This document shows, piece by piece, positions 10,801-22,250 of a stretch of 64,000 nt of DNA (positions are counted from its first letter, which is position 1; the number at the start of each line of letters is the position of its first letter). Source of the DNA: Ailanthus altissimus. Taxonomy: Eukaryota > Streptophyta > Magnoliopsida > Sapindales > Simaroubaceae. The translations under genes were made by a program, and so were the position numbers. The notes under the pieces are model-generated. The model saw only the letters and a program-made list of their open reading frames with translations. It did no database searches and was not told the origin of the DNA. The stretch is from positions 11,381,501-11,445,500 of the forward strand of contig OX327711.1 of assembly GCA_946807835.1 (NCBI GenBank), in the 5' to 3' direction.

Positions 10801-12879
10801 TATTTAGGATACCATTAGAGGCACAATTTTGCAAGAAAGTTGCAAAATGATAAAATCACCTGTTACTTTTGCAAAAAAGTTGGATATGTGAAGAAAGATT
10901 GTTTCAAATATGCAAAATGGCTCACCAAAAAGGGTAAACTTCTCAACTTTCCTTTTTCAAAAGTTAATTTGGCTTTAGTACCAAGTCATACTTTGTGGAT
11001 AGATACGAGTGCAACTACTCACATAAATATGACTATGCAAGGTTGTTTAAGGAGTCAACTGCCAATTGATGTTAAAAGATTCATCTATATTGGTGATGGT
11101 AACAAGGCTCTTGTTGAGATAATTGGATTTTTTAGATTACAATTAGAATCTAGTTATTATTTGAATTTGCATGAGACATTTTATGTACCGTCATTTAGAA
11201 AAAATTTGATTTCTATTTCTTATATGGACAAATTCAGTTACTTTTTTTCTTTTAAAAATGAAACGTTTAGTCTATTTCATAATTCAAATATTATTCGTAC
11301 TAGTTCTTTAGTTGATAATCTATATAAATTAGATTTTTATGTCTTATAAATTCATGAAACCTTGTATTCAAGTAATTGTTGTATAAAGTACAAATTAATT
11401 AATGAGAATTCTTACATGCTATGGCATAAGCGTTTAAGAAACATTTCTAAACAAAGAACTCAAAGACATGTGTTAGAAGAAGGAATTCTAAATTTCTTTT
11501 ATTTTTTAGATTTTAAAATATGCATTGAATGTATTAAGAAAAAATAAATAAATGATAGAAAAATTGGTGCCAACAGGAGTTCAAACATCTTAGAATTAAT
11601 GCATAATGATATTTGTGTTCCATTCCCTATAGCCTCTTAGAATGGACAATAATATTTTATTACTTTCATAAATGATTTTTCTCGTTATGAGTATCTATAC
11701 TTGAATCATGAGAAGTCTCAATTATTGGACGCTTTCAAGGGCTTTAAAGTTAAAGTTAAAAATCAGCTTGACAAGAAAATTAAAGCTGTTAGATCTGACC
11801 GTGATAGTGAGTTCTATGGTAGATATGATGGATTAGGTGAACAATATCTAGGACCTTTTGTGAGATGTTTGCAAGAATGTGGCATTGTTCCTTAATACAT
11901 AATGCAAAAGACTTCAACTCAAAATAATGTAGCTGAAAGATGAAATCGGGCTCTGAAGAATATAATTAGTAGTGTGATAAATCATTCTTCTTTATTACAA
12001 TCTCTTTGGGGCGAACCTTCAAAGCTGCAGTGTATATCCTTAATCAAGTTTAAAGTAAAACAATAGCTAAAACTCCATATGAGCTATAGATTGAATAGAA
12101 GTCTATTATTAGGTATTTGCATATTTGAGTTTGTTCAGCTAAGGTTATGCTATACAGGCCTAATGAAAGGAAGTTGAACTCAAGAACGATATGTGCTACT
12201 TTGTTGGGTACTTAGAGAGATTGAGGAGTTTCAAATTTTATGATCCTTTAAGAAAATCCTTTCTTGAGAAAGAGAATGTTAAATTCATTGAGGATGTTAA
12301 ATCTAGTGGGATTGCTAAACTCAAGAACATTGTCTTTGAAGAAGAATATGTCATTATTCATAATATTACAATTAATAATGACCGAGTAATTATGCCTGTC
12401 ATTATGTAAGATGCAAATAGAGATAATTAAGGCATACCTCAAGCTAATATTGGAGATCTTGCTCCTACTCATGTGGAGGAGCAACAATAACCTCAATTGG
12501 AAGTGCCATTAAATAGATCCATTAGGGAGATGAGATTATTGATTTCAGATGATTATATTGTATATCTCCAAGAACATAAGTTTAATATAGGACTGGAAGA
12601 TGATTCAATATCTTTCAGTCAAATTAAACAAAGTGTAAACTTAAAAAAATGGATAAATGCAATAAAAGATAAGATGAAATCAATGAAAGACAATGACGTT
12701 TAAGATCTTGTCGAATTGCCTAAAAGAGCAACCAATTGGTTGTAAATGTATTTTTAAACCAAATAGAATTTGAAAGGCAGTGTCAAAAGATATAAAGCAC
12801 ATCTAGTCACAAAAGGTTTCACTTAAAAGGAAGGTATTGATTATAAAAAGACTTTCTCTATATTGTGTATTTTGTATGT

Positions 12880-14235
12880 ATATACTTTAAATGCAAATGA
12901 ACATCATCGCAACAAGTAATAAATAATGAGTAGAATGTCAATTCTATGAGGAATTGTTATTACTACTTGCTAAGTACTAAAATTTTGTTCTCCTACTCTT
13001 ACTCAAATAATTAATAATTTAAGATATAGATATCTAAACTAACTAAACAAAAGTAACAATTGCAGAAATTGAGCAAAGAGAACAAACATTACAGCACTAA
13101 TACTCAAATTCTAAAGATTACAATAATCCCCCAATACTTAACTTGAATCCAATTACTCTCCTTAAAACTATTAATATGAATTGCTAACCAAGAACTCAAA
13201 TATCTTCACAGGCTTTTTTTGATGGTCAAGTGAATATATCTCATTCAATAAATTATCTATAATCCTATAATAATCAAATTGAAATAAGATTCATTAAGTG
13301 TAGGTTCTTTAAGTGGTTATATATGCCATATGAGTATATCCATAGCTCATATAAAACTCAAAACTACTTGCAATGATTATGCATCAATTTATTCATGGCC
13401 AACACGAAATTCTCCTTTTAACTTCATTAAGGTTCCTAAATCATTCTAATTAATTGTCATGTAATAAATAGCATTAAGCATAGAACAAATTGAATAATTC
13501 AATACTAACATAATGAATAAGGAAAAATAATCAATCTAGGCTACATATTGAGTTCAAATTATAATCCTAGCAATAATACTTAGTTCATGAATGCAAACAT
13601 AAGTTTAGAGAATATAACAACATCATTATACATATTAGAATCAGCCGAAAATACAAAATCAAAGAGAAGAGAAAAAAATCCCTTGATGTAATAGTGGTTG
13701 TTCTTCTTCCAATATGCAAAATGCATCATTCTTCTCGGTGATTCTTGCTTCCAAGTCCAAATAATGTGTTTATTTTTGTGTTTTTTATTTCTCCCTCCAT
13801 TTTTAGCTCAATAATAAATGTTTTATAGACTTATGGTTGTAAAAAAAAGAGAGGATAATTTTACCCTTAAAGAGTCAGCATTTGTTGCTATATGACCTAG
13901 GGTCGAGACCTTAGGGTTTGGATGCTCCAGCCTTGGGTGCTCGAAGATAAATGTCAAGGCCTCAGGGTTTGGATGTTGCACCCTCAGGGTTTAGATGTTG
14001 TGCCCTTAGGGTTTGGATGTTGTGGCTTTACACTCTCAAAGATGGATGCTGCAGCCTCAAGGTTTGGATGCCATGGCCTCGGATTATTTTTCTGCTCACT
14101 TTTTTTGTTTTGCTCTTGATTTATTCAGCATCCAACGCTTTCACTCAGTTTGCTTCCAAACCTCTAATTCATCATTAATATACATAAAAATCCAAATTAT
14201 TGAGATAAATTAAGAAAATGTTAAGTTAGAAAGAC
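12880..14235. mobile_element. LTR-like insertion splitting the copia RT
   Basis: The copia RT reads up to DYKKTFS (about 12838-12860) and resumes at SLKDYFKIVMALVAHYDLEL (about 14271). The roughly 1.35 kb between them has no copia homology and no long ORF. It starts with a GCAACAAGTAATAAATAATGAGTAG motif like the LTR ends of the gypsy family at 20953-28295 in the minus orientation, and has similar overall composition. I infer a diverged solo LTR or short LTR fragment. Exact ends and target duplication could not be fixed. Confidence 0.5.
13905..14085 (+). repeat. Short tandem repeat of about 28 bp
   Basis: Four to five degenerate units of the form CTCAGGGTTTGGATGTTG plus spacer occur in tandem. 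Because the unit is not a multiple of three, it gives overlapping spurious ORFs reading QGLDV/LGFGCC in all three frames (13922-14213). It lies inside the LTR-like insertion. Confidence 0.6.
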
Positions 14236-15477
14236 AAATTATTAGAAATGACTACGCCTTATTACTCTATGGTTTCACTGAAAGACTATTTCAAAATTGT
14301 TATGGCACTTGTAGCTCATTATGATTTAGAATTATATCAAATGGACGTAAAGACCCAATTTTTCAATGGTGACATTGAAGAAACCCTATATATGGTGCAA
14401 CTAGAGAACCTTGATTTCAAAGATTGAAAACACTTGGTGTGCAAATTGAAGAAGTCTATATATAGTTTAAAGCAAGCATCTTGTCAATGGTATCATAAAT
14501 TTGATCAAGTGATTACCTCATTTGATTTTAAGAAAAACATTGCTTACTAATGCGTTTATCACAAGATCAGCAGGAGTAAGTTTATTTTTCTTGTCTGATA
14601 TGTGGATGACATTTTATTAGCAAGTAGCGATATAGGCTTGTTACATGAAACCAAGAAATGTCTTTCAAATACTTTTGAAATGAAAGATCTTAGGGATGCA
14701 TATTTTATGTTGGGCATAAAAATTCATCGAGATCGTTCTTGCAGTGTACTTGGCTTATCATAAAAGACATATATCGATAAGGTGCTTAATAGATTTGACA
14801 TAAAGAATTATGCTTCACTAGACACACCTATTGCTAAAAGTGATAAATTCAATCTGCTTCAATGCTTAAGAAATGAGATTGAGAAGAAAGAGATGGAGAA
14901 GATCCCTTATACGTTCATAGTAGGGAGTCTCATGTATGCTTAAGTTTGTACACATCCAGATATGCATATATAGTTGGAATGCTTGGTAGATATCTAACAA
15001 CTAAGGAATAAAATACTGAAAATCTATTAAAAAGGTTATGCAGTATCTAAAGAGAAGAAAAGATTATATGCTCATATATCTTAGATTAGATCATTAGGAA
15101 TTCAGACTTCGATTTTACTGGTTGCCTTGATAGCAGAAGATTTACTTCTGGCTATGTCTTCATGCAGGTTGGAGGAGTTTTGTCATGGAAGAGAATCAAA
15201 TAATCATTAATAGCTTCTTCCACTATAGAAGTAGAATTTGTAGCTTGCTATAAGGTATCAAACTTAGCAATATGGTTGTGAAATTTTATCATTGGGCTGT
15301 AAATTATCAATGGCATTGAGAGATCATTGAGAATAAATTGTGATAATAAAGTCATTGAGTTATATTCTAAGAACAGAAAAACGTTAATCAAAATCAAAAT
15401 TTATTGACATCAAGTTTCTTGTTGTAAAAGAAAGAGTTCAAAGTCTTTAGGTGTCTATTAAATATATCAGTACAAAC

Positions 15478-15779
15478 TAAGGGTGGGCAAAAAAAACCAA
15501 GAACCGAACTGGCCAGTTTGTTTTTTAACAAAAAATTAGTTCGTTTTTCGGGAGAAAAACTGACCGGTTTAGTTCGGGTTCAGTTTTTCTCAATAAAAAA
15601 ATAAAAAAAATAAAAAAACCAAAAAATTAAACTGAATCCAAAAAACCAAATTGTAAAAAATCGGTTCGGTTTTTTTCATTAAAAAAATCGGTTTCGGTTT
15701 TATTTATTAATAAAACCTAACCGAACCAGTTCGGTTCGTTTAAAAAAAATCGGATTGAATCGGACCATGCCCACTCTTA
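15478..15779. mobile_element. Small hAT-like MITE inside copia
   Basis: A 302-bp insertion interrupts the copia 3' coding end between codons for IST and NFMIADPLT. Ends are TAAGGGTGGGC and, inverted, TAAGAGTGGGC (10 of 11 match). It is flanked by GTACAAAC at 15470-15477 and 15780-15787, an 8-bp target duplication typical of hAT elements; the preceding A also matches, so 9 bp is possible. The body is rich in CGGTT/AACCG-type runs and poly-A, with no ORF. Confidence 0.75.
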
Positions 15780-16067
15780 GTACAAACTTTATGATTGCAG
15801 ATCCACTTACTAATAGTGTACCACCTAAGGTGTGTTATGAGCATGTAGCTTGTATAGGTGTGATTCATTATGATGATATGTTTGTATAGTGGTTTTTTTC
15901 TTGATGTTCAATTGTAGTTGACTGTTTTTTGATCTGATTAAAGTATTTTATTCTTTTTTTATTTATTGAAAACTCTGAAGTAAAGTTATATTCTTTCAGT
16001 TGCAGTTGTGCATAAAATTTTGAAGTATATTGTTGAACTCTTTTGAGTTATAAAGTAGGATCAGTTA

Positions 16068-16405
16068 AAAACTGACATGTTAAAGGATCACATTGCATGA
16101 AATTTTCATGCTATGCATCCATCCTTGATCTATGTCATTGATTATTTTGATATATGTGACCATTAATGTGCCTAGTTATACAAAAGATAATAAAGATCTC
16201 TTTGATCCTATATTGGTTAATTGATGGACCAATTGGAAATAGATATGTTAAGGGATCACATTGCATGAAATTTTTATACTATGCATCCATGCTTGATCTA
16301 TTTTATTGATTATTTTGCTATATGTGATCGTTGATGGGCCTGGTTTCAAAAATGATAATGAAGATCACTTTGATTCTATTTTGGTATAATTGATGGACCA
16401 GATTG
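16068..16405 (+). repeat. Two-copy tandem repeat of about 170 bp upstream of the copia 3' LTR
   Basis: Units start at about 16072 and 16240 with CATGTTAAAGGATCACATTG and TATGTTAAGGGATCACATTG. Both then carry GCATGAAATTTT, CTATGCATCCAT, CTTGATCTAT, TATATGTGA and TTGATGGACCA. They lie in the non-coding zone between the copia stop and the 3' LTR. Confidence 0.8.
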
Positions 16406-16504
16406 TTTAGAGATGTCTCTTTGTTAAGATAGCAAATATTGAGCTCATAAAGTTGTTTGATAATGTACGATTGTAAAGTGACATATGTGGCCCAAGCAAG
16501 AGAT

Positions 16505-16936
16505 TGTTGAAAAATTATATAACATGGACCAACATATATTAGTTAATTGTACGTTATTGGCTATCTAATTTATTGTCCATTAAAAATGATCAAATAAAGT
16601 TTATTTGTTATTGGCTTTTAGGGTATCTCATATAGTATGGGCTTTTAATATGTAGAGACCTAGTTATTTTATTTTATTTTTATGATGAAAAAAATAAAAT
16701 AAAATATTATAAATAATAAGTTGAAGTCCTCAGTCTAACCCTTAATTCATTCGCATCCGATCAGTGAGAGGATATAGTTTTCTCTTAAAAGGAAAGGTTT
16801 AGATATGGAAGACTATTAGCCTTAATTTTCTGCATCTTTATGGATTCAGGTACATTTCTAATTCAAATTTTCTTGATGATTTAACATGAGTTCTTGGCTA
16901 TGGTGATTCTTTCATCAAATAAAGTTTTCTCCAACA
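16505..16936 (+). repeat. 3' LTR of the plus-strand copia
   Basis: This 432-bp segment begins TGTTGAAAAATT and ends TTTTCTCCAACA, giving a perfect 5-bp terminal inverted repeat (TGTTG/CAACA). It directly follows a decayed purine tract (AAGCAAGAGAT). No 5' partner exists in the window, so the LTR call rests on termini and position. Confidence 0.6.
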
Positions 16937-17012
16937 TCTCGCACTATGTGGAGTTTTTCGAATTTTTTTTCCATTCTAATCATATTGTTTTTGATAATTT
17001 ACTATTGTTATA

Positions 17013-19230
17013 GGTATCATGGAGTGTGTTTCAACTGTTGTATACTTCAAAAGAAGATCGAAGAGTTCTAGTGACAATGATGAGAGATATATTAGATTTC
17101 AAAAATTTTTATTTTGGTCCAAATAATACAAAATATAAAGCGCTGTAGAGGAAAGTTTATCATATAATTGAAGTTGATAAGGTGCTGTATAAAGTTCCTA
17201 TAACAATTATTCTTGATGCAATTAGGGTTGAGACCAACTGTAATTGAAAATTATGATGATATATAATTTTGGTTGGGGTTTAGTTAAAAAACTTTGATAC
17301 CTCTATGTGTGACAGTGGATGTTAGAGTTCCCATATGTGAAAATATTGCAAGTGCCCTTAACAAGCCTATCGAATCACTTTATGTCTGCAAGCAGTAACA
17401 ACCAAGTGAGTTGCATAGCCCCATTAAAATCAATAGTTGTGTTTCCAATAAACACTACAAATGATTATCATTATCTCCTATAATGTTCAAGAAAGATGTA
17501 GCTTACATCCACTATAATAGTTAGCCAGATCAGGTTGATGATGGCAATGAAAATGTTGATTATAGAAGTAAACCTGATGAATTTAATGATATATTAAAAG
17601 GCAAACCATGTTATGCTTCTAATAGTTCTTTTCATGAGTGCATGATGCGTACGAGTCATATGCAATAGAAGATATGTTTCAAGCAGAAAACTATTTTCAT
17701 TTTTTCTTTAGATACCAGCATTGGACTTTGCCATATCGGATAAGGTATAGTGTACTAAAATTACAGATGTGTTCATAGGAAAGTTAGATGATAGAAAAAG
17801 TGACATTTATGAAGTTATAATCATATTAGGACTTAAGGGTAATTAGAGCTCTAAAGTTCATAGGTCTACGAAAGATCATTTTGAGGTAAATTGTGATGAT
17901 GAGAAATACAAATGAAGAGTACGTAAAGTATCAATGAAACTGCGAAAGTTCTTTACTACGAGGAGAATAGATGCAAAGCACACATATGTTTTGGACCGAT
18001 TTTGTGATGGTCACAGACACGCCAGAGTTAGATTATTGATAAAATAATAAAAAATAAGTTTACATTAATTAGTAGAATTTATAGACTGAAGAAAATACAA
18101 TTGAACATGCTTGAAGAACTTTATGTATAACTAATGTATTTTACTGGTTAACGAGCTAAGAAGCATGCATGTAGGTTGATATAAGGTACTATAGAGGATT
18201 CATTTAGATTGCTTTTAGTATACTGTTATATGCTGAAACAGCAGAACTCGATACTTGTTAAGCATGATTATAGTCAAACTATAGAAAGTAATTGATGACT
18301 TTCAAGATTTAGTTTTTGTATCCAATTAATCATGCTAGTATTGAGAGGGTAATTCAGGGTGTGTTTCCTAATGCCTATCGTAGGCTTTTCATCTATCACT
18401 TGAAGAAAAATTTAGTGACAAAATACTAGAAACTAACAATAAAGAAGAAAAAAAAAGGATTTTTATATATTTATTTTATTGATGCAAAAACATATAGCTT
18501 TTGTGACTTTTAGCTCCAAATGAACAACATGAGAGAGATAAGACCAGCAACAACTAAGTATTTGGAGGAGGACATTGGTACGTAGAAATGAGCTTGATCA
18601 ATGGTGCATTCAGAAGCTATGATATCATGACTACTACTATTATGCAGTTGTAAAGATCCATGATCTCTTCTTGTAACCACTTTGATTGAGTGGATATAGG
18701 AGATGAAGCAACAATGGTTTTATCATAGAGGAGAGACAACAAAAGTTATGATATCCTTTATAACAACCAGGGAAAATAATAAAAGTGATGAAACACAATG
18801 ATAAATCTAGTTGAATAAAAGTTTACCCAGCGAAAAAATCACGATTTTTAGTGAAAGACAAAAGTAGAAAAGGAATAGTGGACATCAACACAAAGACATA
18901 CAATTGTCAGAAGTTTGACTTTTGGTAACTACCTTCTCCCCATGCAATTGTTGTATATAAACATACGATATTACAATACGAAGGTCTTTATTCAACTTAT
19001 TACACATAACAGTCTTTATGTCATGCCTATAGTAAGTCAATCATTCCAGTTAGCCATCCATTAGATTTGATAGTTCAAGATGATTGAAACATGTTAACAT
19101 CCAACCTTTCATAGCACGTCAACAAGCAGGGAGGCGTAAAACGAAGTGGATTTCATTGTAAGTGAAGGAACCATTGAAAAATGTTTGTAGTTGCTATAAA
19201 AAAATATAGACATAATTGATAGACATGTTG
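17013..19230 (+). mobile_element. MULE (MuDR-type) transposase remnant
   Basis: Broken reading frames follow a plant MuDR transposase in order. The N-terminal DNA-binding part is NCDDEKYKWRVRKVS-like (about 17890; one internal stop) followed by RRIDAKHTYVLDRFCDGHR (about 17962). The pre-catalytic helix is KKHACRLI...GTIEDSFRLLLVYCYML (about 18159-18235). The AYRRLFIYHLKKNLVTKY segment (about 18373) matches the conserved HL.KN motif, and later NNMREIRPATTKYLEED (about 18521). A SWIM-type zinc finger decays to NCQKFDF...PSPHAIVVY (about 18903-18955). The C-terminal RRQAGRRKTKW...SEGTIEKC follows (about 19120). Stops are frequent; no terminal inverted repeats were found. Confidence 0.75.
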
Positions 19231-19513
19231 GAACAATTTTGCTTTACATAATAATTAAAGTTTGATTATTATTTTTTAGTTGACATTATGACAATAGAGT
19301 TGTATGTTTATTTTTAAAAATTAGATTGATATTTAATCGCCTTTTTTTTAGGTTACTTTGTTCATCTTTTATTTGGTTTACTTTGATATTTATTGTTTGA
19401 TTTACTTTACTACCAATTAAATATAGTTAACTATATTTATATATTGAAATTCTAGAAGAATTTTCCTTATTTTTTTTGGACATTTTGAAACCTGTAATTT
19501 AAAAAATAACACA

Positions 19514-20570
19514 TGTTCACAAAAATAACACATGTGAATATTATCTGCAAGTGCACAAATTGTGAGCAAGTAATAAAGTGATGACTGAGTATTAGTCCTA
19601 CGAGGATTGAGCAAGTAATAAAGTGTCAAGTGAGTAAATCAATGGATAATTTTGGTCATATTAAAAATACAAGTGTAAGAGAGGATTGGGTATGAAATGA
19701 TAAGGATAAAAACTTCATAGTTAGAATGACAATTTGAGTTATGATAATGTTGATCATATAGTTTTTGTCAGGAACATAGGTAATTTCATCTTGGATGACA
19801 CTTTTTTTTTTTGTTAAGGATAGTAATAAGGACAATTATTCTATATATTTTGATATTGAAATTTAGAAATTGATAATGATAATTCTTTTCTGAGTGATCT
19901 AGAAAGTTATTTTAACAGTTTTTGCAATTGTAACTATAGGAGTAATGGATCTAAAAGTTATGAACTACGATCTTTACATGCATGATACTAAATCTAGTTG
20001 AAATAATCACCTTCATAATTGCGTTGACTCTTATCTTCATTCTTAAATCTATTGATAGTTATATTTTAAGTAGTAGTGGCAATTACAATTACAGTTACAT
20101 TTATATTTTCATTTGTTGTGAAAGCGGAAATAGGATAGGTTTTTCCAACTCAATTTTATCTAGGTTACTCTAACTTTGAATTAAATATGGAAGCTAAGGA
20201 AATTAAACTAACAAACTAATTAAAGCAATTAACAAAGCAACAATTAAAGTTGATATTCTTGTGACATGGTGAATATATAATAAATGGGATAATAAGGTCC
20301 CGATTTCATTATATTCTTCTTATGTTCTTCCTATTTAGCAATTAAGACTAATCTCATTACCTCTTTCGAATGTCAAATGAGATGCTATGCATAGATATTA
20401 TAGTTGATATCCTTATCTAACTTGTCTACCTATACATAAATTATGCAACCCTTAAATTGATTACCGAAAGATTAATCTCATTACTTATCTCAAGTATCAA
20501 ATGAGATCCTAAGCATAATGTTACACCTAAATGTTCTCATACCATTTTTCAAACACTTGGTGCATGACAC
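19514..20570 (-). repeat. Degenerate LTR of the Athila/Tat-like family
   Basis: TGTTCACAAAAATAACACATG at 19514 followed by GTGAGCAAGTAATAAAGTGATGA and CCTACGAGGATTG matches the terminal part of the family LTR at 20953-21050. Further on, ATCTCATTACCTCTTTCGAATG and AGTTGATATCC..ATCTAAC (20350-20430) match 21292-21362. The U3 end is missing. Orientation is minus. The segment 19740-20270 matches poorly and may hold another fragment. Confidence 0.6.
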
Positions 20571-20952
20571 ATGCAATCATTGAGTAGTCCTTGGTGACTA
20601 CCCAAGCTTAAAAATAAAATGGTGTGGTTTGAACAAACTATAGGAGAATATATGTTTATGATGTGAGTTGAGCCCAAATTAATTCATTTTTTCCTACCTC
20701 ATCCTAGCCATACATTACAAGTTAGATAAAATTCTATTTAATCCTTAAGTATTTATGTGCCTACATTAGTGGAGAGTGATTTGAAAAATAAGCATATGGA
20801 GTGTTAAATAATTAAAAAATTCATAAAAACCATTTCATTAATTTGCCAGTCCCATGTTTTAATTGCCTTCTATTTGCTTTTACTTTGCAGTCGTATCTTC
20901 TTGCTTGAGACATCCAGTATTTAAGTTTAGAGGAGTGTGATGAGTGCATTTT
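20570..20952 (+). mobile_element. 3' internal end and first 15 bp of LTR of a plus-oriented gypsy copy
   Basis: GTGAGTTGAGCCCAAATT, CCTACCTCATCCTAGCC and CATTAGTGGAGAGTGAT (20660-20780) match, in reverse complement, the pre-polypurine region of the neighbouring element at 22715-22840. Then TTTAGAGGAGTG (a polypurine tract) leads into TGATGAGTGCATTTT at 20938-20952, the first 15 bp of the family LTR. The LTR is cut there by the insertion described next and resumes at 28296/28301. Confidence 0.75.
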
Positions 20953-22250
20953 TGTTCGCAAAATTATACACACGCGAATTGTAACCACAAGTAAACAAGT
21001 CGTGAGCAAGTAATAAAGTGATGAGTGAGTATCGTTCCCACGAGATTGGTATCCTAAATTAATGCTAATTACCACAGTGTTTACAACCTAACTTTATCTA
21101 AGCTAATTTAAAGGATAAATTAAATTAAAGAATTAAAATATTTTAAACTAAACAAACTGATAAATTAAAGATATGAGAGTTCTATAGCAATGAAGTTCTA
21201 GAAACTTGATTTCCCCTTATTGTTTCCATACTCTTTATCATTTGTGATTAACAACTAATCTAATGCATCGTTAATCAAGGGCTTAAGAATAATCTCATTC
21301 CCTCCTCTAAGTGCTGAATAAGACTTTATACATATACAAACAAGTTGATATCTCTATCTAACCCGTAATATATACATACATTAAGCTACCCTTATATGAC
21401 TATCCTAAGTTCATTAGTGTCCTAACTCAACAAACTCAAAGGTATGCCTTTTACAACCATTATATGAATTAAACTTTTCCAAGCACATAACCTAAATGTT
21501 TAATTCATCCAATCCATTTTCCAATGCAATTAGAAGCATTAAGCAAATAAAAGGCATAAATAAGTAAACATCAAATAGTCATTAATCATAAAATAACATC
21601 AATACATAGAGTTCAATAGAGTTCCATCAAGCCCTAAAACATATAATCTAGCAATCTATAGTGAAATATTCAATTACATTCATCCAAATGTTCATAAAAA
21701 TACTCATGTTCAAATCAACACAAAACACAATTACAAACTAGAAATAAATGTGAATGAAGTAGAGAGAGAAGAAGAAACAAGTTTGAGAAGCCTTTTGAGA
21801 AAACCAGAGTTTCTCTCTCTATTTCATGCTCCCCTTTGATAATTTGAGAAGTGACTAAAAGGTAGTATTTATAGGTTTCAAATTAGGGTAAGAAAATGGG
21901 TACTAAAATAGGTGGTGGTGTCAAAGTGTCGAGCATTCTGTAAGTGGGAGCCCGTTTTGGTGCATGGGCGCCAAAATTTAGTGCCTGAGCTCTAAAACCA
22001 GGGCGAGGGGTACTGTAGCACATAGTATTGTAGCATGGCATTGTTCACGTAATGTATCGTGTTACTGTTCATGGCACTGCAGCGTATTTGGTTTTGCTTA
22101 TTTTATTTGAATTTTCATCTTAAATAGCTCTATTAACTTGAAACCTACAATCTGAAATTAAAACACATAAAAAGCCATATATTTGTATTTAAATTAAACA
22201 AATATCAAATTTAAAATAGATATAATATAATGTATAAAATACATTCATCA
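20953..22250 (-). repeat. 3' LTR of the gypsy element
   Basis: On the minus strand it starts TGATGAATGTATTTTATAC (from 22250) and ends GCGAACA (20953). It aligns along its length with 26910-28295; shared landmarks include GAGCAAGTAATAAAGTGATG/GCGCAAGTAATAAAGTGATG, the AAACTTTTCCAAGCACATAA segment and TAGAAGCATTAAGCAAATA. Length is 1298 bp. Confidence 0.85.

Larger units (their letters stand above)
10840..16936 (+). mobile_element. Ty1/copia retrotransposon remnant (5'-truncated)
   Basis: Domains appear in copia order with many stops. Gag zinc knuckle CYFCKKVGYVKKDC (from 10864; His replaced by Tyr). Protease LWIDTSATTH (about 10996), the counterpart of WLDSGATSH with the catalytic Gly lost. 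GAG-pre-integrase LWHKRLRNIS (about 11421). Integrase core around KAVRSDRDSEFYGRYDG (about 11785). Connection segment YVGYLERLRSFKFYDP-like (about 12200). RT start KKWINAIKDKMKSMKDNDV (about 12645), then after an insertion MDVKTQFFNGDIEETLYMV (14341) and VDDILLASS-type sequence at about 14600. RNase H region GCLDSRRFTSGYVFMQVGG (about 15121). The 3' LTR is recognisable at 16505-16936. The 5' LTR and most of gag are missing. Dead element. Confidence 0.88.

Noticed and set aside
13922..14213. Three overlapping plus-strand frames repeating QGLDV/GFGC
   Set aside because: A tandem repeat of about 28 bp keeps all three frames open by chance. It lies inside an LTR-like insertion.
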